6,763 bases of DNA from Alkalibacterium sp046484155 (GCF_046484155.1 NZ_JAWOBT010000026.1:1-6763), one strand, 5' to 3'. Shown: positions 1 through 5,371, counted from the stretch's first letter. A program made the numbers and translations. Notes: generated by a model not told the origin, from the sequence alone.

Positions 1-21
1 CTTTTTCATTATTTCAGATTA

Positions 22-52
22 GGTGTGAGACTTTTGTCCCACCCTCTTTTTT
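22..52 (+). terminator. Rho-independent terminator of an upstream gene outside the window
   Basis: GGTG-G-GAC on the left (22-31, with two single-base bulges) pairs with GTC-C-CACC on the right (36-43) around a TTTT loop. The stem is followed at once by CTCTTTTTT (44-52). No T-run lies on the other side, so it works for rightward transcription. The gene it serves lies left of position 1. It separates glpK from whatever is upstream. Confidence 0.6.
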
Positions 53-190
53 GTTTCTCAAAGCTTCTTTTTACGGTGCGGTATAGTTGAAGAAGACGTG
101 TTCAGATCGAACTATAAATAGAGAGTGGTTTGTTCTAGTTGCGACGGATATGTCATATGTAAAGTATAATTAATTGTAGCGTTACTGTAG

Positions 191-256
191 GTCAACTCGA
201 AATTAACAGACTGAACTGCAACCATTCGGAAGCTATACAAAGTTCAGCCAGTTGAC
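191..256. repeat. Nested inverted repeat, domain 1 of structured block
   Basis: GTCAACT (191-197) is perfectly complementary to AGTTGAC (250-256). Inside it, CTGAACT (211-217) is perfectly complementary to AGTTCAG (241-247). The two right arms are only 2 nt apart, while the left arms are separated by 13 nt, so the pair could form one long bulged hairpin. AGTTCAG can alternatively pair with CTGAAC at 268-273. The orientation of any transcript is unknown. Confidence 0.5.
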
Positions 257-283
257 GTGTGTGTAGACTGAACCTAACGAGGC

Positions 284-381
284 GATAGCTGAAGTTCAAG
301 AAGGACTATCATGCTGAACTTCATTCAAGTGTCTGCTAAATTAAGTCGATTCATCATGATGAACACCGAACTAAAGCTATC
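284..381. repeat. Long imperfect inverted repeat, domain 2 of structured block
   Basis: GATAGCT-GA-AGTTC (284-297) pairs with GAACT-AA-AGCTATC (368-381). That gives 12 base pairs interrupted by one 2x2 internal loop and enclosing 70 nt. Inside lie GAACTTC (316-322), which could instead pair perfectly with GAAGTTC (291-297), and a perfect 14-bp palindrome of TTCATCA/TGATGAA (350-363). The two mutually exclusive pairings of 291-297 would suit a structured RNA or a folded dispersed repeat. No open reading frame explains the conservation of these arms. Confidence 0.5.
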
Positions 382-489
382 CCCACTATAAATAAAGTTC
401 ATTCTACAACGACGGCACCAGACTCAAATTACACCACCCTTGATACATACAGAAGCATGAATATTCTTTTGAAAATATCAAATGTTGAC

Positions 490-510
490 TAATCTGGCCA
501 GGACAGATTA
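490..510. repeat. Perfect 7-bp inverted repeat upstream of glpK
   Basis: TAATCTG (490-496) and CAGATTA (504-510) are perfectly complementary around a 7-nt spacer. No T-run follows, so this is not a terminator. The right arm is part of GACAGATTA (502-510), which is identical to 4157-4165 inside the proposed DhaS operator. It may be a regulator site about 135 bp upstream of the glpK start of transcription, but the half-sites are arranged back to back rather than as in the known operator. Confidence 0.3.
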
Positions 511-628
511 AACATCTCTTAGTTAAATCAATGAGTAGATACTCTTTTTCGAGCAAAAATAGCTACTTGAAAAAGTAAGCCTGTTCGCCAACTCACATGC
601 TTTTAATTGGATGAAATGATTTCTGAAA

Positions 629-644
629 TGGTATACTGATCAGT
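629..644 (+). promoter_or_regulatory. glpK promoter (extended -10) with palindrome over the start site
   Basis: TG-G-TATACT (629-637) is an extended -10 element with 5 of 6 matches to TATAAT. The -35 is poor: TTGGAT at 607-612 has a 19-bp spacer, so the TG extension probably carries recognition. Transcription should begin near 643-645, giving a leader of about 45 nt. A perfect palindrome, ACTGATCAGT (635-644), overlaps the end of the -10 and the expected start site, where a repressor could act. The spacer holds TGAAATG twice (612-618 and 624-630). No acceptable cre site is visible here. Confidence 0.55.
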
Positions 645-688
645 GACGGTAAGCCTTTTCAAAACAAGATAAAGGGGAGAATACATAC

Positions 689-2212
689 ATGGCTGATTAC
701 ATCATGGCGATAGACCAGGGTACAAGCATTACCCGAGCAATTATTTTCGATAAAGACGGTGAACCGCGGTGGAAAGCTCAAAAAGAGATCAATCAATATT
801 ATCCTGAACCAGGGTGGGTCGAGCATGATGCCAATGAAATTTATTTAAAGACGCTTCAAGTCGTAGCCAGCGTTATGATCGAAGCAGAAATAGAAGCAGA
901 CGAGCTGGATAGCATAGGCATCACGAATCAACGGGAAACAACGGTTATTTGGGACAAGGAAACAGGCGAGCCTATCTACCAAGCCGTCGTCTGGCAATCC
1001 AAACAGACTTCAAAGATAGCAAACCAGCTGATGCAAGACGGCCATAAAGAGATGATTCACAGTAAAACGGGGCTGATCATAGATTCCTATTTCTCGGCAA
1101 CTAAAATTAAATGGATCTTAGATAGAGTGGAAGGGGCGAGAGAACGGGCCGAAAAGGGTGAGCTTTTATTCGGAACGATCGATACCTGGTTACTCTGGAA
1201 ATTGACAGGTGGCGAGGTGCATGCCACGGACTATTCTAATGCCAGCCGGACCATGCTTTATAATATTTACGATTTGAAATGGGATCAGGATATCTTGGAA
1301 TTGCTTGATATACCTGAAATTATGCTGCCCGAGGTCCGTCAGTCATCCGGGATATTTGGTGAGACCATGGATGCCATATTCAAGGGAGTTAGCGTGCGGA
1401 TTGCCGGAATTGCCGGCGATCAGCAGGCCGCCCTCTTTGGTCAGACCGCTTTTGAAAAAGGAATGGTTAAAAATACTTACGGCACCGGTGCATTCATCAT
1501 CATGAATACCGGCAAAGAACCGATCCAGTCAGAAAATGGGTTATTGACGACTCTGGCGTATGGCCTTGATGGCGAAGTGTACTATGCACTAGAGGGAGCG
1601 ATTTTTGTTGCGGGATCGGCCATTCAGTGGCTGAGAGATGGCTTGCGTATGTTTAGAAAGGCTTCCAAAACAGAAGAGTTTTCGACCCGTGTAAAAACGA
1701 CGGACGGCGTCTATGTGGTGCCGGCATTTACCGGCTTAGGCGCACCGCACTGGGATCAGGATGCCAGAGGGGCCGTGTTTGGCCTGACTCGGGGTACAGA
1801 AAAAGAGCACTTCATTCGGGCAACATTGGAATCGCTGGCCTATCAGACACGTGACGTTGTCGATGCGATGAATGAAGATGCCGGACTCAAGACCGAAACG
1901 ATGCGGGTGGATGGTGGAGCCAGCATGAATGATTTTTTGATGCAGTTCCAATCGGATATCTTGAACGTCACCATCGAACGCTCTAAAATCATGGAAACAA
2001 CAGCCTTGGGATCCATCTATCTGGCAGGTTTAGCCACTGGCTTCTTTAAAGACTTAGACGAAATCAAAGCGAAATGGGAAAAATCAGCTACCTTTGAACC
2101 CCAGATGTCGGAAGAAAAACGTGAAGACCTTTATGCAGGCTGGCAAGCTGCGGTAAAAGCGACACGTTCATTTAAATTCAAACCGAAGAAAATGAATGAT
2201 AAAAATAAGTAA
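689..2212 (+). CDS. glpK: Glycerol kinase (FGGY family), lacking the HPr-phosphorylated histidine
   Basis: The product phosphorylates glycerol with ATP to sn-glycerol 3-phosphate in the cytoplasm. It has 507 residues, the normal family length. Landmarks are the N-terminal FGGY motif DQGT (9-12), QRET (81-84), VWQS (101-104), Tyr134, the catalytic Asp244 in GDQQAALFG, and the C-terminal nucleotide-binding stretch VDGGASMNDFLMQFQSD (407-423) followed by ETTALGSIYLAGLA. The ATG is preceded by GGGGAG (674-679) with a 9-nt spacing. Two features are odd. The ATP loop reads DQGTSITR instead of the usual DQGTTSSR. Where typical Gram-positive GlpK has Tyr-His-Phe-Tyr-Gly, with the regulatory PTS-phosphorylated histidine (His232 in Enterococcus casseliflavus), this protein has Ala-Ile-Phe-Lys-Gly, with Ile230 in the histidine position. 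It stands alone, without glpO or glpF beside it. I am sure of the family. Glycerol as substrate is very likely, though an unusual paralogue is possible. Confidence 0.95.
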   Translation: MADYIMAIDQGTSITRAIIFDKDGEPRWKAQKEINQYYPEPGWVEHDANEIYLKTLQVVASVMIEAEIEADELDSIGITNQRETTVIWDKETGEPIYQAVVWQSKQTSKIANQLMQDGHKEMIHSKTGLIIDSYFSATKIKWILDRVEGARERAEKGELLFGTIDTWLLWKLTGGEVHATDYSNASRTMLYNIYDLKWDQDILELLDIPEIMLPEVRQSSGIFGETMDAIFKGVSVRIAGIAGDQQAALFGQTAFEKGMVKNTYGTGAFIIMNTGKEPIQSENGLLTTLAYGLDGEVYYALEGAIFVAGSAIQWLRDGLRMFRKASKTEEFSTRVKTTDGVYVVPAFTGLGAPHWDQDARGAVFGLTRGTEKEHFIRATLESLAYQTRDVVDAMNEDAGLKTETMRVDGGASMNDFLMQFQSDILNVTIERSKIMETTALGSIYLAGLATGFFKDLDEIKAKWEKSATFEPQMSEEKREDLYAGWQAAVKATRSFKFKPKKMNDKNK

Positions 2213-2548
2213 CGGTGTAATTTTAGAGAAAAATAACTTCTGATCATGTAATCTTTCGGCTCAGACGAGGAAGCCAATCATCTGTCAGGTGGGTATGGGT
2301 CGAACGGATTCCACGTCTCACTAGTTCCCCTTAGCATGGTTTTCTTAACCAGTTCTTAAATCTCACATTATTTTTTTATAAAAAAGAATCCATTAAAGTC
2401 AGATTTCAAGTCTGACTTTAATGGATTTGTATCATTTGTGTCACTCTCTTGGGTGTTTGCTAGTAATGGTTCTTAAATATCATTCGATTCATTTTATTAT
2501 AGGATTTTCCACATGCAGATCTGGCGGGTTATCGATATAAATAGCGTT
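2213..2548. other. Non-coding region between the convergent glpK and dhaQ genes
   Basis: This is 336 bp between two gene ends with no plausible reading frame. The main content is the strong hairpin at 2387-2427. GTTCTTAAAT occurs twice, at 2352-2361 and 2469-2478, on either side of that hairpin. A small TGGTT/AACCA inverted repeat (2337-2351) has no T-run. I see no convincing dedicated terminator for glpK closer to its stop codon. Rightward transcripts may rely on the 2387-2427 hairpin, whose right flank is only moderately T-rich. Confidence 0.7.
2380..2427 (-). terminator. Strong Rho-independent terminator of the dhaS-dhaQ operon
   Basis: A perfect 17-bp stem, AATCCATTAAAGTCAGA at 2387-2403 with its exact complement at 2411-2427, has a 7-nt loop. 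Read leftward, the stem is followed by C and six Ts (2386-2380), the classic terminator layout for the minus strand. On the plus strand the flank is ATTTGTATCATTTG, so it could also slow or stop glpK transcripts, less efficiently. Confidence 0.85.
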
Positions 2549-3535
2549 TTACCAGTGTGAAGCATCGGTCGGTTGCTGAAGGGCTTCGACCCATTGCTGA
2601 TCAACGATTTTTAATAATGTCAATGATATGCCATGCATGTTATAGGAGGTCAAGTGAGTACCGACTTTTACAAAAGGTATATCAAGATGCTCCATGTTGA
2701 ATAAACGTCTCAAGTCATTTGCAAATATATATTGTTCCATTAATGGAGTAGAGCCAAGCCCGTTGACTAATAGTGCATATTTTTCATGAGGAGCCCAATT
2801 GTTAAGTCGTCTGAGCTTATTTATCAGTTCAATTGCTAACTGTTCCGAAGAAATATAGGGTTCTTTCCGATAACCTTTTTCGCCGTGGATCCCTACGCCA
2901 AAATAGACTTCATCGTCATTAAGCATATAAGAGGGTGTTTGGTTTCCAGGCAATCTAGCTGGAGTCAAAGCCACACCTAACGTATAGAGATTTTCAATTA
3001 TATTATTACCGAGAATTGTTAATTCTGTAAGTTCCATTCCTTGTTGCGCATAAGCTCCCAATATTTTATGTACTAAAATAGTACCGGCAACGCCGCGGTG
3101 TCTTTTTTTATAGGATACATCATTTTCGATAGAGTGGTCATCCGTCACGATGATCATTTCTACGATATGACCCATTTGCTCGGCGTCTTTTTTTGCTTGA
3201 GAGAAAACAGCAATATCGCTGGCATAGTTTTTCACTATTAAAAGGACGCCTTTTCCAGCATCTGTTTTTTTGATCGCTGCTAACACAGCATCAGCAGAAG
3301 GGGGGACAAATAAGTCGCCATTTACACTCGCTGTTAACATTCCTTCTCCTACATAACCAAAGTGAGCAGGTTCATGTCCGCTCCCTCCACCGCTAATTAG
3401 TGCCACTTGATTTTCTTTTTGTCTATAAATGATTTTATGCTTTGAGTCATAATCAATCAAGTGTTTACGTTCGAAAAAATATCCTTGCAGCATTGCCTCT
3501 ACGCTGTTTTTTGGGTTGTTTTGAATATATTTCAC
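2549..3535 (-). CDS. dhaQ: DhaQ, dihydroxyacetone-binding DhaK paralogue and co-activator of DhaS
   Basis: This 328-residue protein has the DhaK fold along its whole length and closely parallels the true DhaK encoded at 5539-6528. It keeps the histidine of GGGSGHEP (His54), the Asp of NYASD (Asp107) and His217 in GVGIHGE, equivalent to the histidine that binds Dha covalently in the family. The DhaK stretch NYTGDVMNF has become NYASDIAVF, which marks it as diverged. In L. lactis, DhaQ is not a kinase subunit. It binds Dha and joins the TetR-type DhaS to activate the dha operon, and its place directly behind dhaS implies the same here. I chose the GTG at 3535-3533: AAGGAG (3549-3544) lies 8 nt upstream, and the resulting MKYIQNNP aligns with MKKIINDS of DhaK. 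A GTG at 3544 in the same frame overlaps that AAGGAG and the dhaS stop, so it is unlikely to be used. Confidence 0.88.
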   Translation of the reverse strand: MKYIQNNPKNSVEAMLQGYFFERKHLIDYDSKHKIIYRQKENQVALISGGGSGHEPAHFGYVGEGMLTASVNGDLFVPPSADAVLAAIKKTDAGKGVLLIVKNYASDIAVFSQAKKDAEQMGHIVEMIIVTDDHSIENDVSYKKRHRGVAGTILVHKILGAYAQQGMELTELTILGNNIIENLYTLGVALTPARLPGNQTPSYMLNDDEVYFGVGIHGEKGYRKEPYISSEQLAIELINKLRRLNNWAPHEKYALLVNGLGSTPLMEQYIFANDLRRLFNMEHLDIPFVKVGTHLTSYNMHGISLTLLKIVDQQWVEALQQPTDASHW

Positions 3536-3540
3536 TTCAA

Positions 3541-4089
3541 TCACTCCTTATCATGCATCTTATTTAATAAATCTCTGGACATATATTCTGCCATTTCTTC
3601 GGGTGGAATCTGACATCCAGATTGAATCCAGTCTTTAATGACTCCTACTAAACCATGACTTAAAAAACTGGAAATAAGATTGTTATTTTCATTGAATGTT
3701 ACCTCTGTAGGATGATGGATATCAGAAAGTGCTCTTGAGAATAATGATTTCAAGTTGGAATATAAATATTCTATGAATTGATTCTGTTCAGAAACAGCAA
3801 GTGCATTTTTATAAAATTTTTGTTCTCTGTCAAAATAAACAAATATCTGCTTCAAAATTATGTCCCAGCGCTCATATCCGATCAAATCGCTGATGTTTTC
3901 TTTACTTTCCGTTTTAAAAATCCATTCTAATAACTCATATTTATCTTGAAAGTGATAATAGAATGTCTGTCTTCTCATATCAGCATTTTTCATGATGTCA
4001 CTGACAGAAATTTTAATAAAGGACTCCTTTTGCATCAATAACTTAAACGCATTTGCAATAATTCTTTTGGTGATCAGTGATTGGTCCAT
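3541..4089 (-). CDS. dhaS: DhaS, TetR-family activator of the dihydroxyacetone operon
   Basis: This 182-residue protein has a TetR-type helix-turn-helix near the N-terminus, roughly residues 27-47, containing ISVSDIM and the recognition-helix signature RRQTFYYHFQDKYELL. The rest is a helical ligand or partner domain without a clear motif. In L. lactis, DhaS is unusual among TetR proteins in activating transcription together with DhaQ-Dha. The adjoining dhaQ, the divergent gldA-dhaK-dhaL operon and a matching operator at 4156-4177 support the same role. The ATG (4089-4087) is preceded by GGGGG (4100-4096) with 6-nt spacing. Its stop lies 5 nt before the preferred dhaQ start, and the dhaQ ribosome binding site lies inside the end of dhaS, so the two are probably translationally coupled. 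Some stretches of dhaS and dhaQ are clearly more AT-rich than glpK. A generic TetR repressor is the alternative. Confidence 0.88.
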   Translation of the reverse strand: MDQSLITKRIIANAFKLLMQKESFIKISVSDIMKNADMRRQTFYYHFQDKYELLEWIFKTESKENISDLIGYERWDIILKQIFVYFDREQKFYKNALAVSEQNQFIEYLYSNLKSLFSRALSDIHHPTEVTFNENNNLISSFLSHGLVGVIKDWIQSGCQIPPEEMAEYMSRDLLNKMHDKE

Positions 4090-4100
4090 TCAAATCCCCC

Positions 4101-4122
4101 TTTTATAGTATAGACTATAAAA
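4101..4122. promoter_or_regulatory. Perfect 9-bp inverted repeat over the dhaSQ -10: candidate operator
   Basis: TTTTATAGT (4101-4109) and ACTATAAAA (4114-4122) are exact complements separated by 4 bp. The repeat covers the dhaSQ -10 and the expected transcription start, the usual position of a repressor site. It does not resemble the proposed DhaS operator. It could also form a short hairpin at the very 5' end of the leftward transcript, next to the dhaS ribosome binding site. Its binding protein is unknown. Confidence 0.5.
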
Positions 4123-4142
4123 TATTAATTAACGAGTGTCTA
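4114..4142 (-). promoter_or_regulatory. Promoter of the dhaS-dhaQ operon
   Basis: On the minus strand, TAGACA (4142-4137, 5 of 6 to TTGACA) and TATAGT (4119-4114, 5 of 6 in register with TATAAT except the A/G change) are separated by exactly 17 bp. Transcription should start near 4107, only about 18 nt before the dhaS ATG. These are good sigma-A elements, consistent with steady expression of the sensor pair. Confidence 0.65.
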
Positions 4143-4155
4143 ATAACAGCATTTT

Positions 4156-4177
4156 TGACAGATTAGTGAAATTGTCC
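4156..4177 (+). promoter_or_regulatory. Predicted DhaS operator upstream of gldA-dhaK-dhaL
   Basis: TGACAGAT, a 6-nt spacer and AATTGTCC (4156-4163 and 4170-4177) match the published L. lactis DhaS operator as I recall it (GGACACAT, N6, ATTTGTCC) at 6 of 8 and 7 of 8 positions, with identical spacing. The site ends one base before the weak -35 of the gldA promoter, an activator position. Rightward expression is therefore expected to need DhaS with Dha-loaded DhaQ. The dhaSQ -35 lies 14 bp to the left, so DhaS might also touch its own promoter. Confidence 0.75.
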
Positions 4178-4178
4178 G

Positions 4179-4207
4179 TTTCGTTTTAAGCGCTTTCATA
4201 TTATAAT
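4179..4207 (+). promoter_or_regulatory. Activator-dependent promoter of gldA-dhaK-dhaL
   Basis: A perfect -10, TATAAT (4202-4207), sits 17 bp downstream of TTTCGT (4179-4184), which barely resembles TTGACA. A good -10 with a poor -35 next to an activator site is the signature of positive control. Transcription should start near 4213-4215, giving a leader of about 54 nt before gldA. Confidence 0.7.
4185..4198 (+). promoter_or_regulatory. cre site for CcpA catabolite repression
   Basis: TTTAAGCGCTTTCA matches 13 of 14 positions of the cre consensus TGWAARCGYTWNCW; only the second base differs. Its core, AAGCGCTT (4188-4195), is a perfect palindrome. It fills the spacer between the -35 and -10 of the gldA promoter, where bound CcpA would block RNA polymerase. 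This predicts shut-off of the Dha operon when preferred sugars are present. Confidence 0.8.
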
Positions 4208-4242
4208 GAACTTAATCCTTCCATATTTCATATTATATGAAA
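4194..4242 (+). repeat. Duplicated 12-mer carrying the gldA -10; second copy is a perfect inverted repeat
   Basis: TTTCATATTATA occurs at 4194-4205, overlapping the cre and the -10, and again at 4226-4237, exactly 32 bp downstream. In the second copy it is part of a perfect inverted repeat, TTTCATA-TTA-TATGAAA (4226-4242), in the leader just upstream of the gldA ribosome binding site. The second copy contains TATTAT (4231-4236), a possible alternative -10. It may be a second promoter, an operator or a leader hairpin. Confidence 0.5.
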
Positions 4243-4267
4243 GGGAAAATCTTTAGGAGGTTTTAGA

Positions 4268-5371
4268 ATGGATAAAATATTTGTCAGTCCAAGTCGTTAC
4301 ATTCAAGGGAAAGATTTAATGCACCATGCCGGTCAGTATATGGAACACTTCGGTAAACAAGTTATCGTCCTAGCCGATGATTTTGTGCAGGACCTTGCCG
4401 CCAATAAATTGATCGAGAATTTATCAGATACCTTTACAATAACCAAAGTGACCTTTAATGGTGAATGTTCCATGAAAGAAATTAATCGTATCAGTGAAAT
4501 TGCCAAAGAAAAAGCTGTTGATTTTGTCTTGGGTATGGGTGCGGGCAAAGCGCTGGATACCGCCAAAGCCGTCGCAGATAACATGAAGGTCCCTGTCGTT
4601 GTCTTTCCAACGCTTGCTTCAACGGATGCACCGACATCAGGTTTATCAGTAGTTTATACGGAAGACGGGGCTTTTGAACAGTACTTATTCTATAAAAAAA
4701 ATCCGGATTTGGTCTTGATGGATACTAAAATCATCGCTGGAGCCCCGGCGCGTATGTTAGCTTCAGGTATTTCTGATGCCATGGCTACCCTGGTTGAAGC
4801 CCGTGCTGTGAAACAGAAAAACGGGAATACCATGAGTGGTGGTAAAGCAACGATCGCAGGTTTTGCGATTGCGGAGAAATGTGAGGAAGTATTATTTGAT
4901 TATGGAATTTTAGCCTATGAATCCAATAAACATAAGGTAGTGACACCGGCACTTGAAGCAATTGTTGAGGCAAATACTTTACTTTCAGGTTTAGGTTTTG
5001 AAGATTCTGGCCTTGCTGCAGCACATGCTATCCATAATGGCTTTACTGCTGTTGACGGAGAGATTCATCATCTGTCCCATGGTGAAAAAGTAGCCTATGG
5101 TACGTTGACTCAACTTGTACTTGAAAATAAAACGATCAACGAAATCGATCGCTACCTCGAGATGTATGTAGCCCTGGATCTGCCTGTCACATTAGAACAG
5201 ATGCACCTAGAAGATAAATCATATGAAGAATTGCTGGCAGTAGGGAAAGCCGCAACAAAAGAAGGCGAAACGATGAGTAATATGCCATTCACTGTCACGC
5301 CTGAAGATGTAGTGGAAGCCATCCGAGCAGTTGATGTATACGCAAAAGCTTACCTGAAAAGAACCAAATAA
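4268..5371 (+). CDS. gldA: Glycerol dehydrogenase, NAD-dependent, zinc-containing (iron-type ADH family)
   Basis: GldA oxidises glycerol to dihydroxyacetone with reduction of NAD+ in the cytoplasm, feeding the Dha kinase encoded downstream. The 367-residue length is typical. The N-terminal half holds the dinucleotide-binding stretch GMGAGKALDTAK (89-100). The C-terminal half is helical and carries the metal ligands Asp170 (SGISDA), His253 (AAHAIHNG) and His271 (LSHGEK), each exactly three residues offset from the known Asp173/His256/His274 of the Bacillus stearothermophilus enzyme. The start is clear: AGGAGG (4255-4260), 7 nt before the ATG. It is first in the operon behind the DhaS-activated, CcpA-repressed promoter. 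The enzyme also works in reverse and on related diols, so a reductive role under anaerobic conditions cannot be excluded. Confidence 0.96.
   Translation: MDKIFVSPSRYIQGKDLMHHAGQYMEHFGKQVIVLADDFVQDLAANKLIENLSDTFTITKVTFNGECSMKEINRISEIAKEKAVDFVLGMGAGKALDTAKAVADNMKVPVVVFPTLASTDAPTSGLSVVYTEDGAFEQYLFYKKNPDLVLMDTKIIAGAPARMLASGISDAMATLVEARAVKQKNGNTMSGGKATIAGFAIAEKCEEVLFDYGILAYESNKHKVVTPALEAIVEANTLLSGLGFEDSGLAAAHAIHNGFTAVDGEIHHLSHGEKVAYGTLTQLVLENKTINEIDRYLEMYVALDLPVTLEQMHLEDKSYEELLAVGKAATKEGETMSNMPFTVTPEDVVEAIRAVDVYAKAYLKRTK

Larger units (their letters stand above)
53..628. other. Long non-coding stretch upstream of glpK, rich in inverted repeats
   Basis: I find no gene here on either strand. The longest open stretches with an ATG in the repeat-rich part are about 24 and 16 codons on the minus strand, with no convincing ribosome binding site. 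About 108-415 is crowded with alternating CTGAAC and GTTCAG words that form nested inverted repeats (listed separately). A 10-nt word, ACTATAAATA, occurs in direct orientation at 111-120 and 385-394. Each copy is followed 17-23 nt later by CGACGG (142-147 and 410-415), so the two ends of the block look related. Positions 421-600 are AT-rich with only small hairpins. The block ends about 215 bp before the glpK promoter, so it is probably not part of the glpK leader. Confidence 0.6.

Noticed and set aside
300..410. Small minus-strand peptides of 24 and 16 codons in the structured block
   Set aside because: No ribosome binding site, no recognisable product, and their start codons lie within the inverted-repeat words.
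191..415. CRISPR array suggested by recurring CTGAAC/GTTCAG words
   Set aside because: The words alternate in orientation, are only 6-7 nt long and have irregular spacing; there are no constant repeats of 23 nt or more.
612..625. cre site in the glpK promoter (TGAAATGATTTCTG)
   Set aside because: The essential central CG and neighbouring bases do not match the cre consensus; only the flanks look similar.
2337..2351. TGGTT/AACCA hairpin as the glpK terminator
   Set aside because: A 5-bp stem with low GC and no following T-run.
3536..3544. GTG at 3544 as the dhaQ start, overlapping the dhaS stop as GTGA
   Set aside because: It overlaps the AAGGAG that should serve as ribosome binding site. 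The GTG at 3535 has an 8-nt spacing and aligns with the DhaK N-terminus.
4785..5024. Minus-strand open frame within gldA, and similar ones within glpK and dhaK
   Set aside because: These are antisense shadows of well-supported genes, with no ribosome binding sites and no recognisable protein features.
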